64,000 nt of DNA from Mucilaginibacter flavus (GTDB lineage: Bacteria; Bacteroidota; Bacteroidia; Sphingobacteriales; Sphingobacteriaceae): NCBI RefSeq assembly GCF_030409315.1, contig NZ_JAUFPS010000040.1:120660-184659 (forward strand), given 5' to 3'. The notes below the pieces were generated by a model. That model saw nothing but the letters and a program-made list of their open reading frames with translations. It searched no databases and was not told the DNA's origin. The first letter of the stretch is position 1, and each line of letters opens with the position of its first letter. The position numbers were made by a program, and so were the translations under genes. Of this stretch, positions 25,296 to 34,112 are shown piece after piece.

Positions 25296-25778
25296 CTACC
25301 GCTCCCAGTTGATACCCCTGATTCCCACCTGGTGCAAGCGCTCCGTAAGCTGCCCCGTATGGTGTTGCACATGCCTTATGTTGTATAAATGCAGACCAAA
25401 ACGATTAAGCGCTATCCATTCAAACCCGGTTGCATCAGTAAAATTGGCGTTGTTAACCTTATCTTCCAGGCTATTAAAAATGACATCGGCGTAACCAAGT
25501 AAGTCGGCTTTTGAATAACGGTGTTTGATTACCAAAGGCTGCCCATCATGCGCTGTAGAGCCCAAAACATGGTAATTAGGCTGATGTTTATCCCAGGGAA
25601 TAAACCCGTCCGGCCCTGCTGAAAGATAAAACGCGGTGTAAAAAAGCGTATGGTAAACAATGCGCCAGTAAGGATTTTCATAAGCTGCGCTTTCCCACAA
25701 ATCATCGGGGCATTTATGTACCGTATCTATAAGCATTTTTAGGCTGCCTTTGTATTCGGTAACAATTTCGTTTTTCAT
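25296..25778 (-). CDS. DinB-like (DUF1569/YfiT type) protein
   Basis: A 160-residue four-helix-bundle protein of the DinB-like superfamily. The metal-site histidines fit IVYHTLFYTAFYL (about residue 43) and HVQHHTGQL (about residues 137-144). Members include thiol transferases, but most lack an assigned reaction. It has no signal peptide and stands between tRNA-Gln and the AHSA1 gene on the same strand (84-base gap). Confidence 0.75.
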   Translation of the reverse strand: MKNEIVTEYKGSLKMLIDTVHKCPDDLWESAAYENPYWRIVYHTLFYTAFYLSAGPDGFIPWDKHQPNYHVLGSTAHDGQPLVIKHRYSKADLLGYADVIFNSLEDKVNNANFTDATGFEWIALNRFGLHLYNIRHVQHHTGQLTERLHQVGIRGINWER

Positions 25779-25862
25779 ATCGGCGGCTCCTTATTTAAAT
25801 TAAAAGCCCGGTTTATAAATATACACCAGGCTTTTATTGATGAGTAACTTAAATAATAAATT

Positions 25863-26291
25863 TTAAATACTTGCTTCTGTATGTTTTTTAAAGTTATTTA
25901 AAATAGCCTGCCATCCGCCGCGCTGCATTTCAATGGGGTTAATAGTTTCGGGATCAAAGCTTTCGGTTACTTTAGTAGTATCACCCAGGCTTTCAAAATT
26001 AATTTTTACTTCGCGGCCATCGCCCAAACCGTATTCTATATAGCTATTTTCAATAACCTTGCTGTAAACACCCTCAAAATCAAAGCTAAAGCTGCCATCT
26101 TTAGCGGCCATGGTTGTTTTAAACTTGCCACCGGTTTGCGGGTCGTTGTCGGCGTAAGGAGCATGCCAATCGTCAGATGCAAAGGCCCACTGGGTAATAT
26201 GTTCGGGGTTTGTCCAGCATTCCCAAACTTTTTCAATAGGCGCGTCAACAGTAGCTTCAACTGTTATGGTGTTTTTGTTTGCAGTTTCCAT
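25863..26291 (-). CDS. SRPBCC/AHSA1-family protein
   Basis: A 142-residue single-domain START/AHSA1-type protein. It opens with ITVEATVDAPIEKVWECWT and continues PEHITQWAFASDDWH, then GGKFKTTMAAKDGSFSFDFEG and a C-terminal helix GGWQAILNNFKKHTEA. The fold forms a hydrophobic ligand pocket. The ligand is unknown. It is probably cytoplasmic. Confidence 0.85.
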   Translation of the reverse strand: METANKNTITVEATVDAPIEKVWECWTNPEHITQWAFASDDWHAPYADNDPQTGGKFKTTMAAKDGSFSFDFEGVYSKVIENSYIEYGLGDGREVKINFESLGDTTKVTESFDPETINPIEMQRGGWQAILNNFKKHTEASI

Positions 26292-26416
26292 TATAATATG
26301 AGTTGGTTTTATGATGATAAAATTAGGGCAATATTTTTAAAATAAACATGGGTGAATGCGACAATTATGGGGTGGGAAAAATCACTTACAATAGCCATAA
26401 ATATCAGTATGGCGCT

Positions 26417-26424
26417 TATATTTG
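26417..26424 (+). promoter_or_regulatory. -7 promoter element of the DUF695 gene
   Basis: TATATTTG matches TAnnTTTG exactly, about 50 bases before the ATG at 26475. No clear -33 TTTG is seen at the proper spacing. Confidence 0.4.
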
Positions 26425-26474
26425 GCAAGCGGACGTAATTCTAATTCTTACCCGCTAACAAACATCTAAAATCA

Positions 26475-27569
26475 ATGGGACTACTAAATACCTTATTTAA
26501 AAGAAAAGAAGAACCGATAAAATCATATGCCGATTTTTGGAACTGGTTTCAAAAAAATGAACAAGATTTTTTTAAGGTAGTGAAAGCCCAGGGCAACATT
26601 GAGGAGCTTTTTTTCAATAAACTTTCGCCCAAACTAAATGAGCTTAAAGACGGCTACTTTTATTTAACGGGCATGCTTAGCCCGGATACTGCCGAATTAG
26701 TTTTCACTGCCGATGGCGCCATCAAAAACATCCCTTTTATTGAAGAGTTCGTAGCTGCCGCCCCACAAATTAATAGTTGGAAGTTTACCGCCCTTAAACC
26801 GGCACTGGATATTACGGATGTGGGTATCAAGATGGCAGGCTACCAGTTCAATGCTGAGAACATCCACTTTTACGCAAACGATACCGTAGGTGCTCCTGAT
26901 GAAATAGATATAACGCTGATACATGATGACCTTGATGAGCAAAATGAAGCAGCAATTACCAACGGCATTTACATTTTTTTGGATAATTATTTAGGCGAAC
27001 TCAACTTTGCTACTGCTATTGATCACATTAGAATCGTCATCAAAAGCGATGCCGAAAAGGAACTGGTACCGATAGTAAAGCTTAAGGATTTTTTAATTTG
27101 GAGGGAAAAAGAATTTATTGAAAAATATGAGGATGTAAGACATAACACCGATGAAGACGAATATGCAAGCCTGACTGCCGATTTAAAAAGCGGTAATAAA
27201 TTGATAGCTATTGTTAACACGGCCTTACTTAACTGGGATAGCAAAGCTTCGCACCCATGGATTTTAACTGTGGAAATCAAATACAATGGCGAAAAGAACA
27301 ATGGCATGCCTGATAATGCTACCTACCAATTATTGGATGAAATTGAAGACAAAATGAGGGAGGAATTAAAAGACCATGATGGTTACTTGAACATTGGCCG
27401 ACAAACAGCCGATAGCGTAAGGGAAATTTATTTTGCCTGCAACGATTTCAGGAAACCATCAAAAGTGTTATTTAATGTAAAGCGGCAATATGCTGACAGG
27501 CTTAAGATAGATTACGATATTTATAAGGATAAGTATTGGCAATCATTTGACCGGTTTATTCCCCGGTAA
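26475..27569 (+). CDS. DUF695-containing protein
   Basis: A 364-residue soluble acidic protein. The C-terminal part (about 245-364: WILTVEIKYNGEKNNGMPDN, YQLLDEIEDKMREEL, GRQTADSVREIYFACNDFR) matches DUF695 (PF05117). The N-terminal part (about 15-215) has a different, possibly duplicated fold (YADFWNWFQKNEQDFFKVVK). No catalytic motif or signal peptide is visible. It is convergent with the LacI gene, 26 bases away. Function unknown. Confidence 0.7.
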   Translation: MGLLNTLFKRKEEPIKSYADFWNWFQKNEQDFFKVVKAQGNIEELFFNKLSPKLNELKDGYFYLTGMLSPDTAELVFTADGAIKNIPFIEEFVAAAPQINSWKFTALKPALDITDVGIKMAGYQFNAENIHFYANDTVGAPDEIDITLIHDDLDEQNEAAITNGIYIFLDNYLGELNFATAIDHIRIVIKSDAEKELVPIVKLKDFLIWREKEFIEKYEDVRHNTDEDEYASLTADLKSGNKLIAIVNTALLNWDSKASHPWILTVEIKYNGEKNNGMPDNATYQLLDEIEDKMREELKDHDGYLNIGRQTADSVREIYFACNDFRKPSKVLFNVKRQYADRLKIDYDIYKDKYWQSFDRFIPR

Positions 27570-27595
27570 AATTTCAACGCTGCCGGCTTAACAAC

Positions 27596-28579
27596 CTACA
27601 ACGATCCCCCTTCAACCATTACCGATTCAATTTTCAACTCCTGTATATAGGCGCTCCCGGCCACGCAGGCCAGCATTTTTGAAAAAGCCATTTTTGCCAG
27701 TTTAAAACCGCTGGTTTCTATGTAGGTAATTTGTGGGTAGTAAAAAGTCGGGATCAATCCACCGCTAATTGCTATTACGCCTACTTGATTAGGAATTTTT
27801 AAACCAAGTGTTTGTATAGCCTTCATCACCCCTATCAGGATTTCATCGCTCATACAAAAAACAGCATCAGCTCCATCTAAGCCCTTCATCGCTACATCAA
27901 AGGCTTCGTTGGTCGAGCTTGCATGGTAAATGGCAATAGCAGCCTCTGAGTTGTATTTAATAAAGGTTTCATCGAACGCCTTTAGTCGTTTTTGGGTGAT
28001 GGATAGTTGATCGTTGCCAAAAACGGCGAGTATATTTTTCTTCTTTTTAAGTATTAATGCTTCGGCAGCAAGCGTTGCGGCATGTATATCATCAACACAA
28101 ATTTTATTGCAAGCCTCATAAGCAGGCACCTTGTCAAAAAAAACTATGGGTATGGGAGGTTCGCCCAGTTTCAAATAACTGCTTACATCATTGGTTTTTG
28201 CTGTTACAGAGATAAAAATACCCGATACCCTGTTTTGCTTGCAGCGCTTAAGGTTTTGAAGTTCAATAAGCGGATCATCGCCCGATTGCAGGATAATGAG
28301 CGAATACCCATTGAGCCGGGCCTCCTCCTCCAACGAACTGATGAACGACTGGTAAAAATCGCTGACAATAGCAGGCACTATCACCCCAAATTCTTTACTG
28401 TGATTGGTGCGCAGGTTTATTGCATAAGTATTAGGCTCATAGTCCAATATCAAAGCCAGCTCTTTAACCTTAAGCCTTGTTTCTGCAGAAATATCGGGAT
28501 GGTCTTTTAAGGCCCTTGACACTGTGGATACACTTAAGTTAAGCATATCAGCAAGCTTTTTCAACGTAACTTCTGACAT
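27596..28579 (-). CDS. LacI-family transcriptional regulator
   Basis: A 327-residue regulator. The ATG at 28579 is preferred because the canonical helix-turn-helix (VTLKKLADMLNLSVSTVSRAL) begins right after it; a longer frame starts at TTG. The hinge helix precedes a periplasmic-binding-protein-like sensor (about 60-327) with FGVIVPAIVSDFYQSFISSL. It is divergent from the DUF6377/SLC45/amylosucrase genes. A 10-bp inverted repeat of the LacI type sits between them, pointing to a local repressor or activator of sucrose genes. Confidence 0.9.
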   Translation of the reverse strand: MSEVTLKKLADMLNLSVSTVSRALKDHPDISAETRLKVKELALILDYEPNTYAINLRTNHSKEFGVIVPAIVSDFYQSFISSLEEEARLNGYSLIILQSGDDPLIELQNLKRCKQNRVSGIFISVTAKTNDVSSYLKLGEPPIPIVFFDKVPAYEACNKICVDDIHAATLAAEALILKKKKNILAVFGNDQLSITQKRLKAFDETFIKYNSEAAIAIYHASSTNEAFDVAMKGLDGADAVFCMSDEILIGVMKAIQTLGLKIPNQVGVIAISGGLIPTFYYPQITYIETSGFKLAKMAFSKMLACVAGSAYIQELKIESVMVEGGSL

Positions 28580-28712
28580 CTGTTTTTTATAATCGGCAAT
28601 TAAATATAGGATTATTTTGGTAATGGATAAGGGGATCACCCTTGCAGACGATTGGGGTTTATAAAGGAGACACGTACGGAGTCAAATCGCAATATAACCC
28701 AAACTATTTTTC

Positions 28713-28744
28713 CACCGCAAACATTACCGCAATCGTTTGCGGTG
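28713..28744. promoter_or_regulatory. LacI-type operator in the sucrose-locus divergent region
   Basis: CACCGCAAAC (28713-28722) and GTTTGCGGTG (about 28735-28744) are exact inverted complements. Between and overlapping them, CCGCAATCGTTTGCGG (28727-28742) gives the CG-centred near-palindrome typical of LacI operators. It lies between the LacI gene and the DUF6377 gene. Confidence 0.65.
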
Positions 28745-28864
28745 AATTATTTACATACGAAGCCTTTTCTGCCAATAAAAACATCAAAACCAAGTATTAA
28801 TTTTAGGGACAATACCAATTGTAAGCCATTTACACCTTTTTAACTGCTGCAAAAATTATAAGAA

Positions 28865-29623
28865 ATGAAACGTTTCCTTACCTGCGTATTTGCTGTGTTA
28901 TCCGGTATCCCAGTGTTTGCTATCACGCCAAAAACCGTCAATTATGCATCATTAATTTTCAACCGCACGATGGCCATGTCATTGATCTTTGCCATTGTGG
29001 TGATGATGGTGTTAATCGCTGTAATCATTAGGGGCTTATTGAAAAGACTAAAGCAAAAGGATTTAATTATTGAAGATAAAATAAACCAGTTAGAAGGCTT
29101 AAACGAAAAGCTAACCACCAACGCGCTGATTAACGAAGAATACATTGGATACTTTGTGAGCATGATATCTACCTATATTTCCAAATTGGAAAGGTTAAAA
29201 AGGGTGACAGAGCGAAAGGTAGCCACCAAAAAGTATGAGGATATCCTGTTGCCTTTTAATGAAATAGATATCAAAGAAGAGCGCAGGGCGCTTTACCAGA
29301 ATTTTGATGATACTTTTTTAAAAATCTTTCCCAATTTTATAACTGAGTTTAATGCCATGCTTAAACCGGAGGATAAAATATGGCCCAAAAAGAATGAAGG
29401 TTTAAATACCGAACTCCGAATTTTTGCCTTGATGCGATTGGGCATTACTGATTGCGAAACTATTGCCGGTATACTTGAATATTCGTCAAATACCATATAT
29501 GTATATAAAATGCGTATCAAAGCCAAGTCGATTATTGAGGGCGATGCTTTTGATCAAACCATCAAATCAATAAAAGCGACAACTTTTGAGGAGCCGCCTC
29601 TATTGTACATTAAATCGGCATAA
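28865..29623 (+). CDS. DUF6377-type (SusR-like) membrane regulator, short form
   Basis: A 252-residue protein with a signal-like N-terminus, a membrane helix (about 37-60: MSLIFAIVVMMVLIAVIIRG), a coiled coil (KDLIIEDKINQLEGLNEKL) and a cytoplasmic DUF6377 region with EEYIGYFVSMISTYISKLERL. The C-terminal helix-turn-helix has MRLGITDCETIAGILEYSSN. Characterised SusR-like proteins are about twice as long and carry an N-terminal periplasmic TPR-type sensor, missing here. It precedes the SLC45 gene by 75 bases and is likely a regulator of sugar uptake. Confidence 0.75.
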   Translation: MKRFLTCVFAVLSGIPVFAITPKTVNYASLIFNRTMAMSLIFAIVVMMVLIAVIIRGLLKRLKQKDLIIEDKINQLEGLNEKLTTNALINEEYIGYFVSMISTYISKLERLKRVTERKVATKKYEDILLPFNEIDIKEERRALYQNFDDTFLKIFPNFITEFNAMLKPEDKIWPKKNEGLNTELRIFALMRLGITDCETIAGILEYSSNTIYVYKMRIKAKSIIEGDAFDQTIKSIKATTFEEPPLLYIKSA

Positions 29624-29698
29624 TTAATTAAATACCCCTATATTATACAACCAATTGATGGGCACCATGTTGCCCAAATAACCTTATAACCTATACAT

Positions 29699-31054
29699 AT
29701 GGCGTTTTCAAAACCGCGGCTAAGTTTTTGGCAAATCATTAACATGAATGTGGGCTTTTTTGGCATTCAGTACAGCTTTGGGCTGCAGCAAACCGCCATT
29801 AACCCGCTTTACACGTTCCTGCATGCCCGGCCGGAAGATTTGCCCCTGCTTAACCTGGCCGGCCCCATGACGGGTTTACTCATCCAGCCACTAATAGGCG
29901 CGCTAAGCGATCGTACCTGGCACCCGCGTTGGGGGCGGCGTAAACCCTTCTTTTTAATCGGGGCTATCTTTTGCAGTATCTGCCTGTTCGCGTTCCCGTT
30001 TAGCAGGGCATTGTGGATGGCCGTTGGTTTACTCTGGATTTTGGATGCCGCCAACAATACCGCCATGGAACCTTACCGCGCCTTTATTGCCGATAAACTG
30101 CCCGAAAAGCAAAGGGCATTTGGCTTTTTAACCCAAAGCTTTTTTACGGGGTTGGGCATTACGCTCGCTAACTTATCATTAGGTTTTTTCAAAAACATCA
30201 TAACCGGCGAAACCCATACATCGGATGGGCAATCGGGTATTCCATATTGGGTATTCGGGTCGTTTTTTGTTGGCGGGGTTTGTTCTATTGTTTCGGTAGT
30301 ATGGTCAATAACCACCACGCCCGAAATCCCGCCTACGCCCGAGGAACTGGCCGAACTCCGCGCTCGCAAAAAGGGACTATTTGAACCCATAAAAGAAATT
30401 TTTGCCGCCATCAATAATATGCCCGGCATTATGTGGAAACTGGCGCTGGTTTACCTGTTTCAATGGTACGCCATGTTTTGCTACTGGCAATTTGTATCGT
30501 TAAGTATCGCCAAATCGGTATTCCATACCACGCCCGATGGCAATAAGGAACTTTATGAACAGGCTGTGGTTTGGGCCGGCAAAGTGAATGGATTTTATAA
30601 TATTGTTACCTTTTTATCGGCCTTTGGCCTGGTTTGGCTGGCCCGTAAATTTAGCGCCAAGTATGTGCATATTGGCTGCTTGGCTATGGCGGGTATAGCC
30701 TTACTTATCTTCCCCCACCTTGCCGATAAGGATTTGTTATTTGCGCCGATGGTTGGCTTTGGCATTGCCTGGGCCAGCATGATGGGTGTGCCCTACATAA
30801 TGGTTATTGGCAGTATACCCAAAGAACGTTACGGGGTTTATATGGGCATTATTAATATGATGATAGTGGTGCCTATGATACTGCAAACGGTAAGCTTCGG
30901 TTATATTTATAAGCACTTTTTGGGCGATAACCCATCAAATGCCATAACCTTTGCAGGTGTGTTGCTGTTATTGGCTGCCACCGCTACCACCCGCATTAAA
31001 AAAGATAGTGTAACAGATGAAGATGTATTAATGCCCGCCGGGGCCGGGCATTAA
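29699..31054 (+). CDS. MFS sugar transporter, SLC45-like
   Basis: A 451-residue transporter with about 12 membrane helices. NMNVGFFGIQYSFGLQQTA and the loop GALSDRTWHPRWGRRKPFFLIGA (the MFS A-motif with the RWGRRKP form) are hallmarks of the SLC45/GPH-type sucrose/maltose carriers. It should move disaccharide across the inner membrane. The stop codon is followed with no gap by the amylosucrase TTG start, so translation is coupled and sucrose is the likely cargo. Confidence 0.88.
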   Translation: MAFSKPRLSFWQIINMNVGFFGIQYSFGLQQTAINPLYTFLHARPEDLPLLNLAGPMTGLLIQPLIGALSDRTWHPRWGRRKPFFLIGAIFCSICLFAFPFSRALWMAVGLLWILDAANNTAMEPYRAFIADKLPEKQRAFGFLTQSFFTGLGITLANLSLGFFKNIITGETHTSDGQSGIPYWVFGSFFVGGVCSIVSVVWSITTTPEIPPTPEELAELRARKKGLFEPIKEIFAAINNMPGIMWKLALVYLFQWYAMFCYWQFVSLSIAKSVFHTTPDGNKELYEQAVVWAGKVNGFYNIVTFLSAFGLVWLARKFSAKYVHIGCLAMAGIALLIFPHLADKDLLFAPMVGFGIAWASMMGVPYIMVIGSIPKERYGVYMGIINMMIVVPMILQTVSFGYIYKHFLGDNPSNAITFAGVLLLLAATATTRIKKDSVTDEDVLMPAGAGH

Positions 31055-33028
31055 TTGTTAAATAATAAGTATAAAATTCACGTGTATAATTATTCCTTAC
31101 ATCAGCATATCAACGCTTTATTAAGCAAGCATAACATAGCCATAGCAGGCGATGATAACCTGTTTTATGTCCGGATGATTGCCAACGCCGATGCTATTCA
31201 GGATCTTTACAATGAGATCTACGGCGACCATCCAAAAGCGACGGAACTGTTTAGCAACCTCATAGAAAGCGTCATTCGGGCCTATGTAAATCGTTCAGAA
31301 AACTTCAGAAAAAAAGACTCGGATAAAGCCCAAAAAGGCGATTGGTTTTTAAGCAACACCATCACAGGCATGAGTTTATATGTTGATCGCTTTTGTGGTT
31401 CCATTAACAACCTAAGTGATAAATTAGGCTATTTTGAACGCCTTGGTGTAAGCTTTTTGCATTTGATGCCACTGTTTGAAAGCCCCGAGGGTAAAAGTGA
31501 TGGCGGTTACGCGGTATCAAATTTCAGAAAAGTTGATGAGCGCTTTGGAACATTAGATGATCTTAAAAAACTAAGGCAGCACATGGACCAGCAGGATATG
31601 TACCTGATGATTGATATTGTGCTTAACCATACATCCTACGTACACGAGTGGGCCACAAAAGCCAAACAAGGCGATAAGCAATACCAGGATTATTTTTACA
31701 TGTTTGACGACCGCCGGCTTCCCGACGAGTACGACAAAACCATGCCCGATATTTTCCCGGAAAGTTCGCCCGGTAATTTTAGCTACGTGCCCGAATGCAA
31801 TAAATGGGTCATGAGCGTTTTTCATGATTACCAGTGGGATTTAAACTACACCAATCCAGCTGTTTTTTTGGAGATGCTGGATGTTATCTTCTTTTACGCC
31901 AACCTTGGCGTGGATATCCTGAGGATTGATGCGCCCGCATTTATATGGAAGCAATTAGGCACAAGCAGCCAAAACCTGCCGCAGGCCCACACGCTTTTGC
32001 AGCTTATTAAACAATGCATCCTGGTGGCTGCACCCGGTATGGCCTTGTTAGGCGAGGCTATTGTAGCCCCGAAAGAGATCATGAAATACTTTGGCACGGG
32101 AGCTTACACAGCAAAAGAATGCGATTTTGCCTATAACGCCACCCAAATGGCCCTGCAATGGGATATGCTGGCTACCGGCGATACCCGGGTAATGCTGGCC
32201 GCACAAAACGATATTTTGCAAAAACCATACGGTACTACATGGCTTACGTATACCCGCTGCCATGATGATATTGGCTTAGGCTATGGCGATGATATGATTG
32301 AAAGCGCCGGCTATAACCCATATCAGCATCGCAAGTTTTTGCAAGATTATTATTCTGGCAGTTACCCTTCAAGCCCCGCGACAGGCGCCTTATTTTCATC
32401 CAACCCCAAAACAGGCGACGCCCGCATCAGTGGCTCGCTGGCATCACTTTGCGGGTTGGAAAAGGCGATTAATGAAAATGATGCGGATGCTATTGAAATT
32501 TCTATCAGAAAGATTTTGCTGATGCAAGCCCACAGCTTTTTCCTGGGCGGCGTACCCATGATTTTTTATGGCGATGAGGCTGGTTATACTAACGATTACT
32601 CCTATTTAACCGATCCCGGTAAAAGTTATGATAACCGCTGGATGCATCGCCCGGTTATCAACTGGCAAAAAAATGAACTGATCAACGAAGCAGGGACAAT
32701 AGAAAACCGCATTTTTTCGGACACGCAAAAGCTTATCGCCATCCGCAAAAAACTGCCCGTAATAGCCGATCATAAAAACATTACCTGGTTAAATCCTTAC
32801 AACATCCATGTAGCGGGCTATTTAAGAAAATATGGTAAACAGGAGCTTTACTGCGTTTTCAACTTCAGCAATTCGGTATCGTACCTTGACTGGGCGGCCT
32901 TTAAAGAACAAGGCATGAACTCAACCATCATGTATGATTACTGGACAGGAATGATGCTCCCCGTTGGCTATAATGACGATTATCTGATTATGGAACCGTA
33001 TAGTTTTCATTTGTTGGAGCCGCAATAA
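31055..33028 (+). CDS. Amylosucrase (GH13 subfamily 4)
   Basis: A 657-residue cytoplasmic enzyme that transfers glucose from sucrose to an alpha-glucan, releasing fructose. The GH13 signatures are complete: IDIVLNHTSY, nucleophile Asp292 in ILRIDAPAF, acid/base Glu334 in LLGEAIVA, and Asp404 in RCHDDIGLGYG. The 42-residue nucleophile-to-acid spacing equals that of Neisseria amylosucrase (286/328). The N-terminal helical domain (LFSNLIESVIRAYVNRSENF) is present. The start is a TTG immediately after the transporter stop; the next Met is 43 residues in and would cut the domain. Isomaltulose-type sucrose isomerase or sucrose hydrolase are the alternatives. Confidence 0.88.
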   Translation: MLNNKYKIHVYNYSLHQHINALLSKHNIAIAGDDNLFYVRMIANADAIQDLYNEIYGDHPKATELFSNLIESVIRAYVNRSENFRKKDSDKAQKGDWFLSNTITGMSLYVDRFCGSINNLSDKLGYFERLGVSFLHLMPLFESPEGKSDGGYAVSNFRKVDERFGTLDDLKKLRQHMDQQDMYLMIDIVLNHTSYVHEWATKAKQGDKQYQDYFYMFDDRRLPDEYDKTMPDIFPESSPGNFSYVPECNKWVMSVFHDYQWDLNYTNPAVFLEMLDVIFFYANLGVDILRIDAPAFIWKQLGTSSQNLPQAHTLLQLIKQCILVAAPGMALLGEAIVAPKEIMKYFGTGAYTAKECDFAYNATQMALQWDMLATGDTRVMLAAQNDILQKPYGTTWLTYTRCHDDIGLGYGDDMIESAGYNPYQHRKFLQDYYSGSYPSSPATGALFSSNPKTGDARISGSLASLCGLEKAINENDADAIEISIRKILLMQAHSFFLGGVPMIFYGDEAGYTNDYSYLTDPGKSYDNRWMHRPVINWQKNELINEAGTIENRIFSDTQKLIAIRKKLPVIADHKNITWLNPYNIHVAGYLRKYGKQELYCVFNFSNSVSYLDWAAFKEQGMNSTIMYDYWTGMMLPVGYNDDYLIMEPYSFHLLEPQ

Positions 33029-33069
33029 TTGACTTGCACCAAAGGCAGGGAAGTTTTTAGAATTTCATA

Positions 33070-33236
33070 GCTCATTTAGGCTAAAGCCACTTTGCTTATT
33101 CCTTTTTTCCGCCCCATAAATGGGACGGCAATGAATTTTCAAATTGCTTTCAAGTCTGATTTTTAAAGTTCATTGCCGTTTTGGCTTTAGCCAACGGTTA
33201 AGGAGAGTAACCACAAAGGTGGCTTTAGCCCAAAAT
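33070..33236. repeat. ~165-bp multi-palindromic intergenic repeat, copy B
   Basis: It runs from AGGCTAAAGCCAC to GTGGCTTTAGCCC, the same terminal inverted repeats as copy A at 21619-21786. CCCATAAATGGGACGGCAAT (33114-33133) is identical between copies, and TTCATTGCCGTTTTGGCTT is shared. The middle (about 40 bases) has diverged. It lies between the amylosucrase stop and the UPF0175/DUF3368 pair, 5' of the antitoxin gene. Copy A is 3' of its UPF0175 neighbour. Confidence 0.75.
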
Positions 33237-33340
33237 TGTAGTATTAGGTTTTAAAAACGATCCTCTTATACCCAAAATACATCGCACATTTAACTTTACG
33301 ATTTATTTGTATCTTTAACTAATCAATAACTATTACCATT

Positions 33341-33577
33341 ATGACTACAATGACACTTCAGGTTCCTGACGCGCTTGAAAAAGAGCACGATGAAACCGTA
33401 CGTTTCCTTGCAGCTAAGCTATATGAAGCCGGCAAACTGTCCTTAGGGCAAGCGGCTGACATGTGCGGTATAAAAAAATGGGACTTCCCGGCCGTGTTAG
33501 CTCAATTTGAAGTAAATTACTTTCAATATACTGCCGAAGATGTTATTGCCGATGTCGAGAGAGTATCAAAATATTAA
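33341..33577 (+). CDS. UPF0175 family antitoxin
   Basis: A 78-residue protein of the UPF0175 family: TMTLQVPDALEKEHDETVRF, then AAKLYEAGKLSLGQAADMCG. This ribbon/helix-turn-helix-like antitoxin is paired with a DUF3368 PIN-type toxin encoded in an overlapping frame downstream. The upstream segment TTTATTTGTATnTTTA (33301-33317) is also found ahead of the orphan copy at 21861-22097, so the promoters are related. Confidence 0.85.
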   Translation: MTTMTLQVPDALEKEHDETVRFLAAKLYEAGKLSLGQAADMCGIKKWDFPAVLAQFEVNYFQYTAEDVIADVERVSKY

Positions 33578-34025
33578 TACCATCATCACCGATGCCAGTT
33601 GTTTTATCTTACTGGAAAAAATAAACGGCCTTGATATACTTGAAAAACTTTACGGCACGGTTACCACTACACCAGAAATTGCTGCTGAATATGGGAAAAG
33701 GCTTCCCCTTTGGGTAAATGTTAATGCGGTAAATAATAGAGACTTGCTTTATACCTATGCAGAATTAGTAGATATAGGAGAAGCCAGCGCTATCGCGTTA
33801 GCGCAAGAAGTAACCTCGCCATCACTTATCCTTGATGATCTTAAGGGGCGAAAATTAGCACAGCAATTGAATCTTGAATTTACCGGAACAATAGGGGTGT
33901 TGGTACTTGCACGCCAACGAAAAGTTATCCCCCTGCTACTACCATATTTTGAAAAAATAAAGAGTACCAACTTCCGTATTTCGAACGATTTTCTGCAAAC
34001 GCTTTTAGATAAATACGACATCTAA
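33552..34025 (+). CDS. DUF3368 PIN-like toxin
   Basis: A 157-residue PIN-fold protein (VapC-like). The acidic active-site residues are seen in IITDASCFILLEK (Asp), TTPEIAAEYG (Glu), DIGEASAIALA (Glu) and LILDDLKGRKLAQ (Asp pair). PIN toxins cut RNA; this subfamily has few studied members. ATG at 33552 fits the family start and overlaps the antitoxin by 26 bases, giving translational coupling (an alternative ATG lies at 33540). A bidirectional terminator follows. Confidence 0.8.
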   Translation: MSREYQNINTIITDASCFILLEKINGLDILEKLYGTVTTTPEIAAEYGKRLPLWVNVNAVNNRDLLYTYAELVDIGEASAIALAQEVTSPSLILDDLKGRKLAQQLNLEFTGTIGVLVLARQRKVIPLLLPYFEKIKSTNFRISNDFLQTLLDKYDI

Positions 34026-34062
34026 GTTGAGTAAAGCTCAAAAGTAATCACCTTCAACAAAA

Positions 34063-34096
34063 AAAGCCGCCTGTTCATCACAAGCGGCTTTATATT
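34063..34096. terminator. Bidirectional terminator between the toxin gene and Dps
   Basis: AAAGCCGC (34063-34070) pairs with GCGGCTTT (34084-34091), flanked by A-rich sequence on the left and T-rich on the right. This serves the plus-strand toxin gene and the minus-strand Dps gene, which are convergent. Confidence 0.8.
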
Positions 34097-34112
34097 TTCA
34101 ACCACACGTTAC

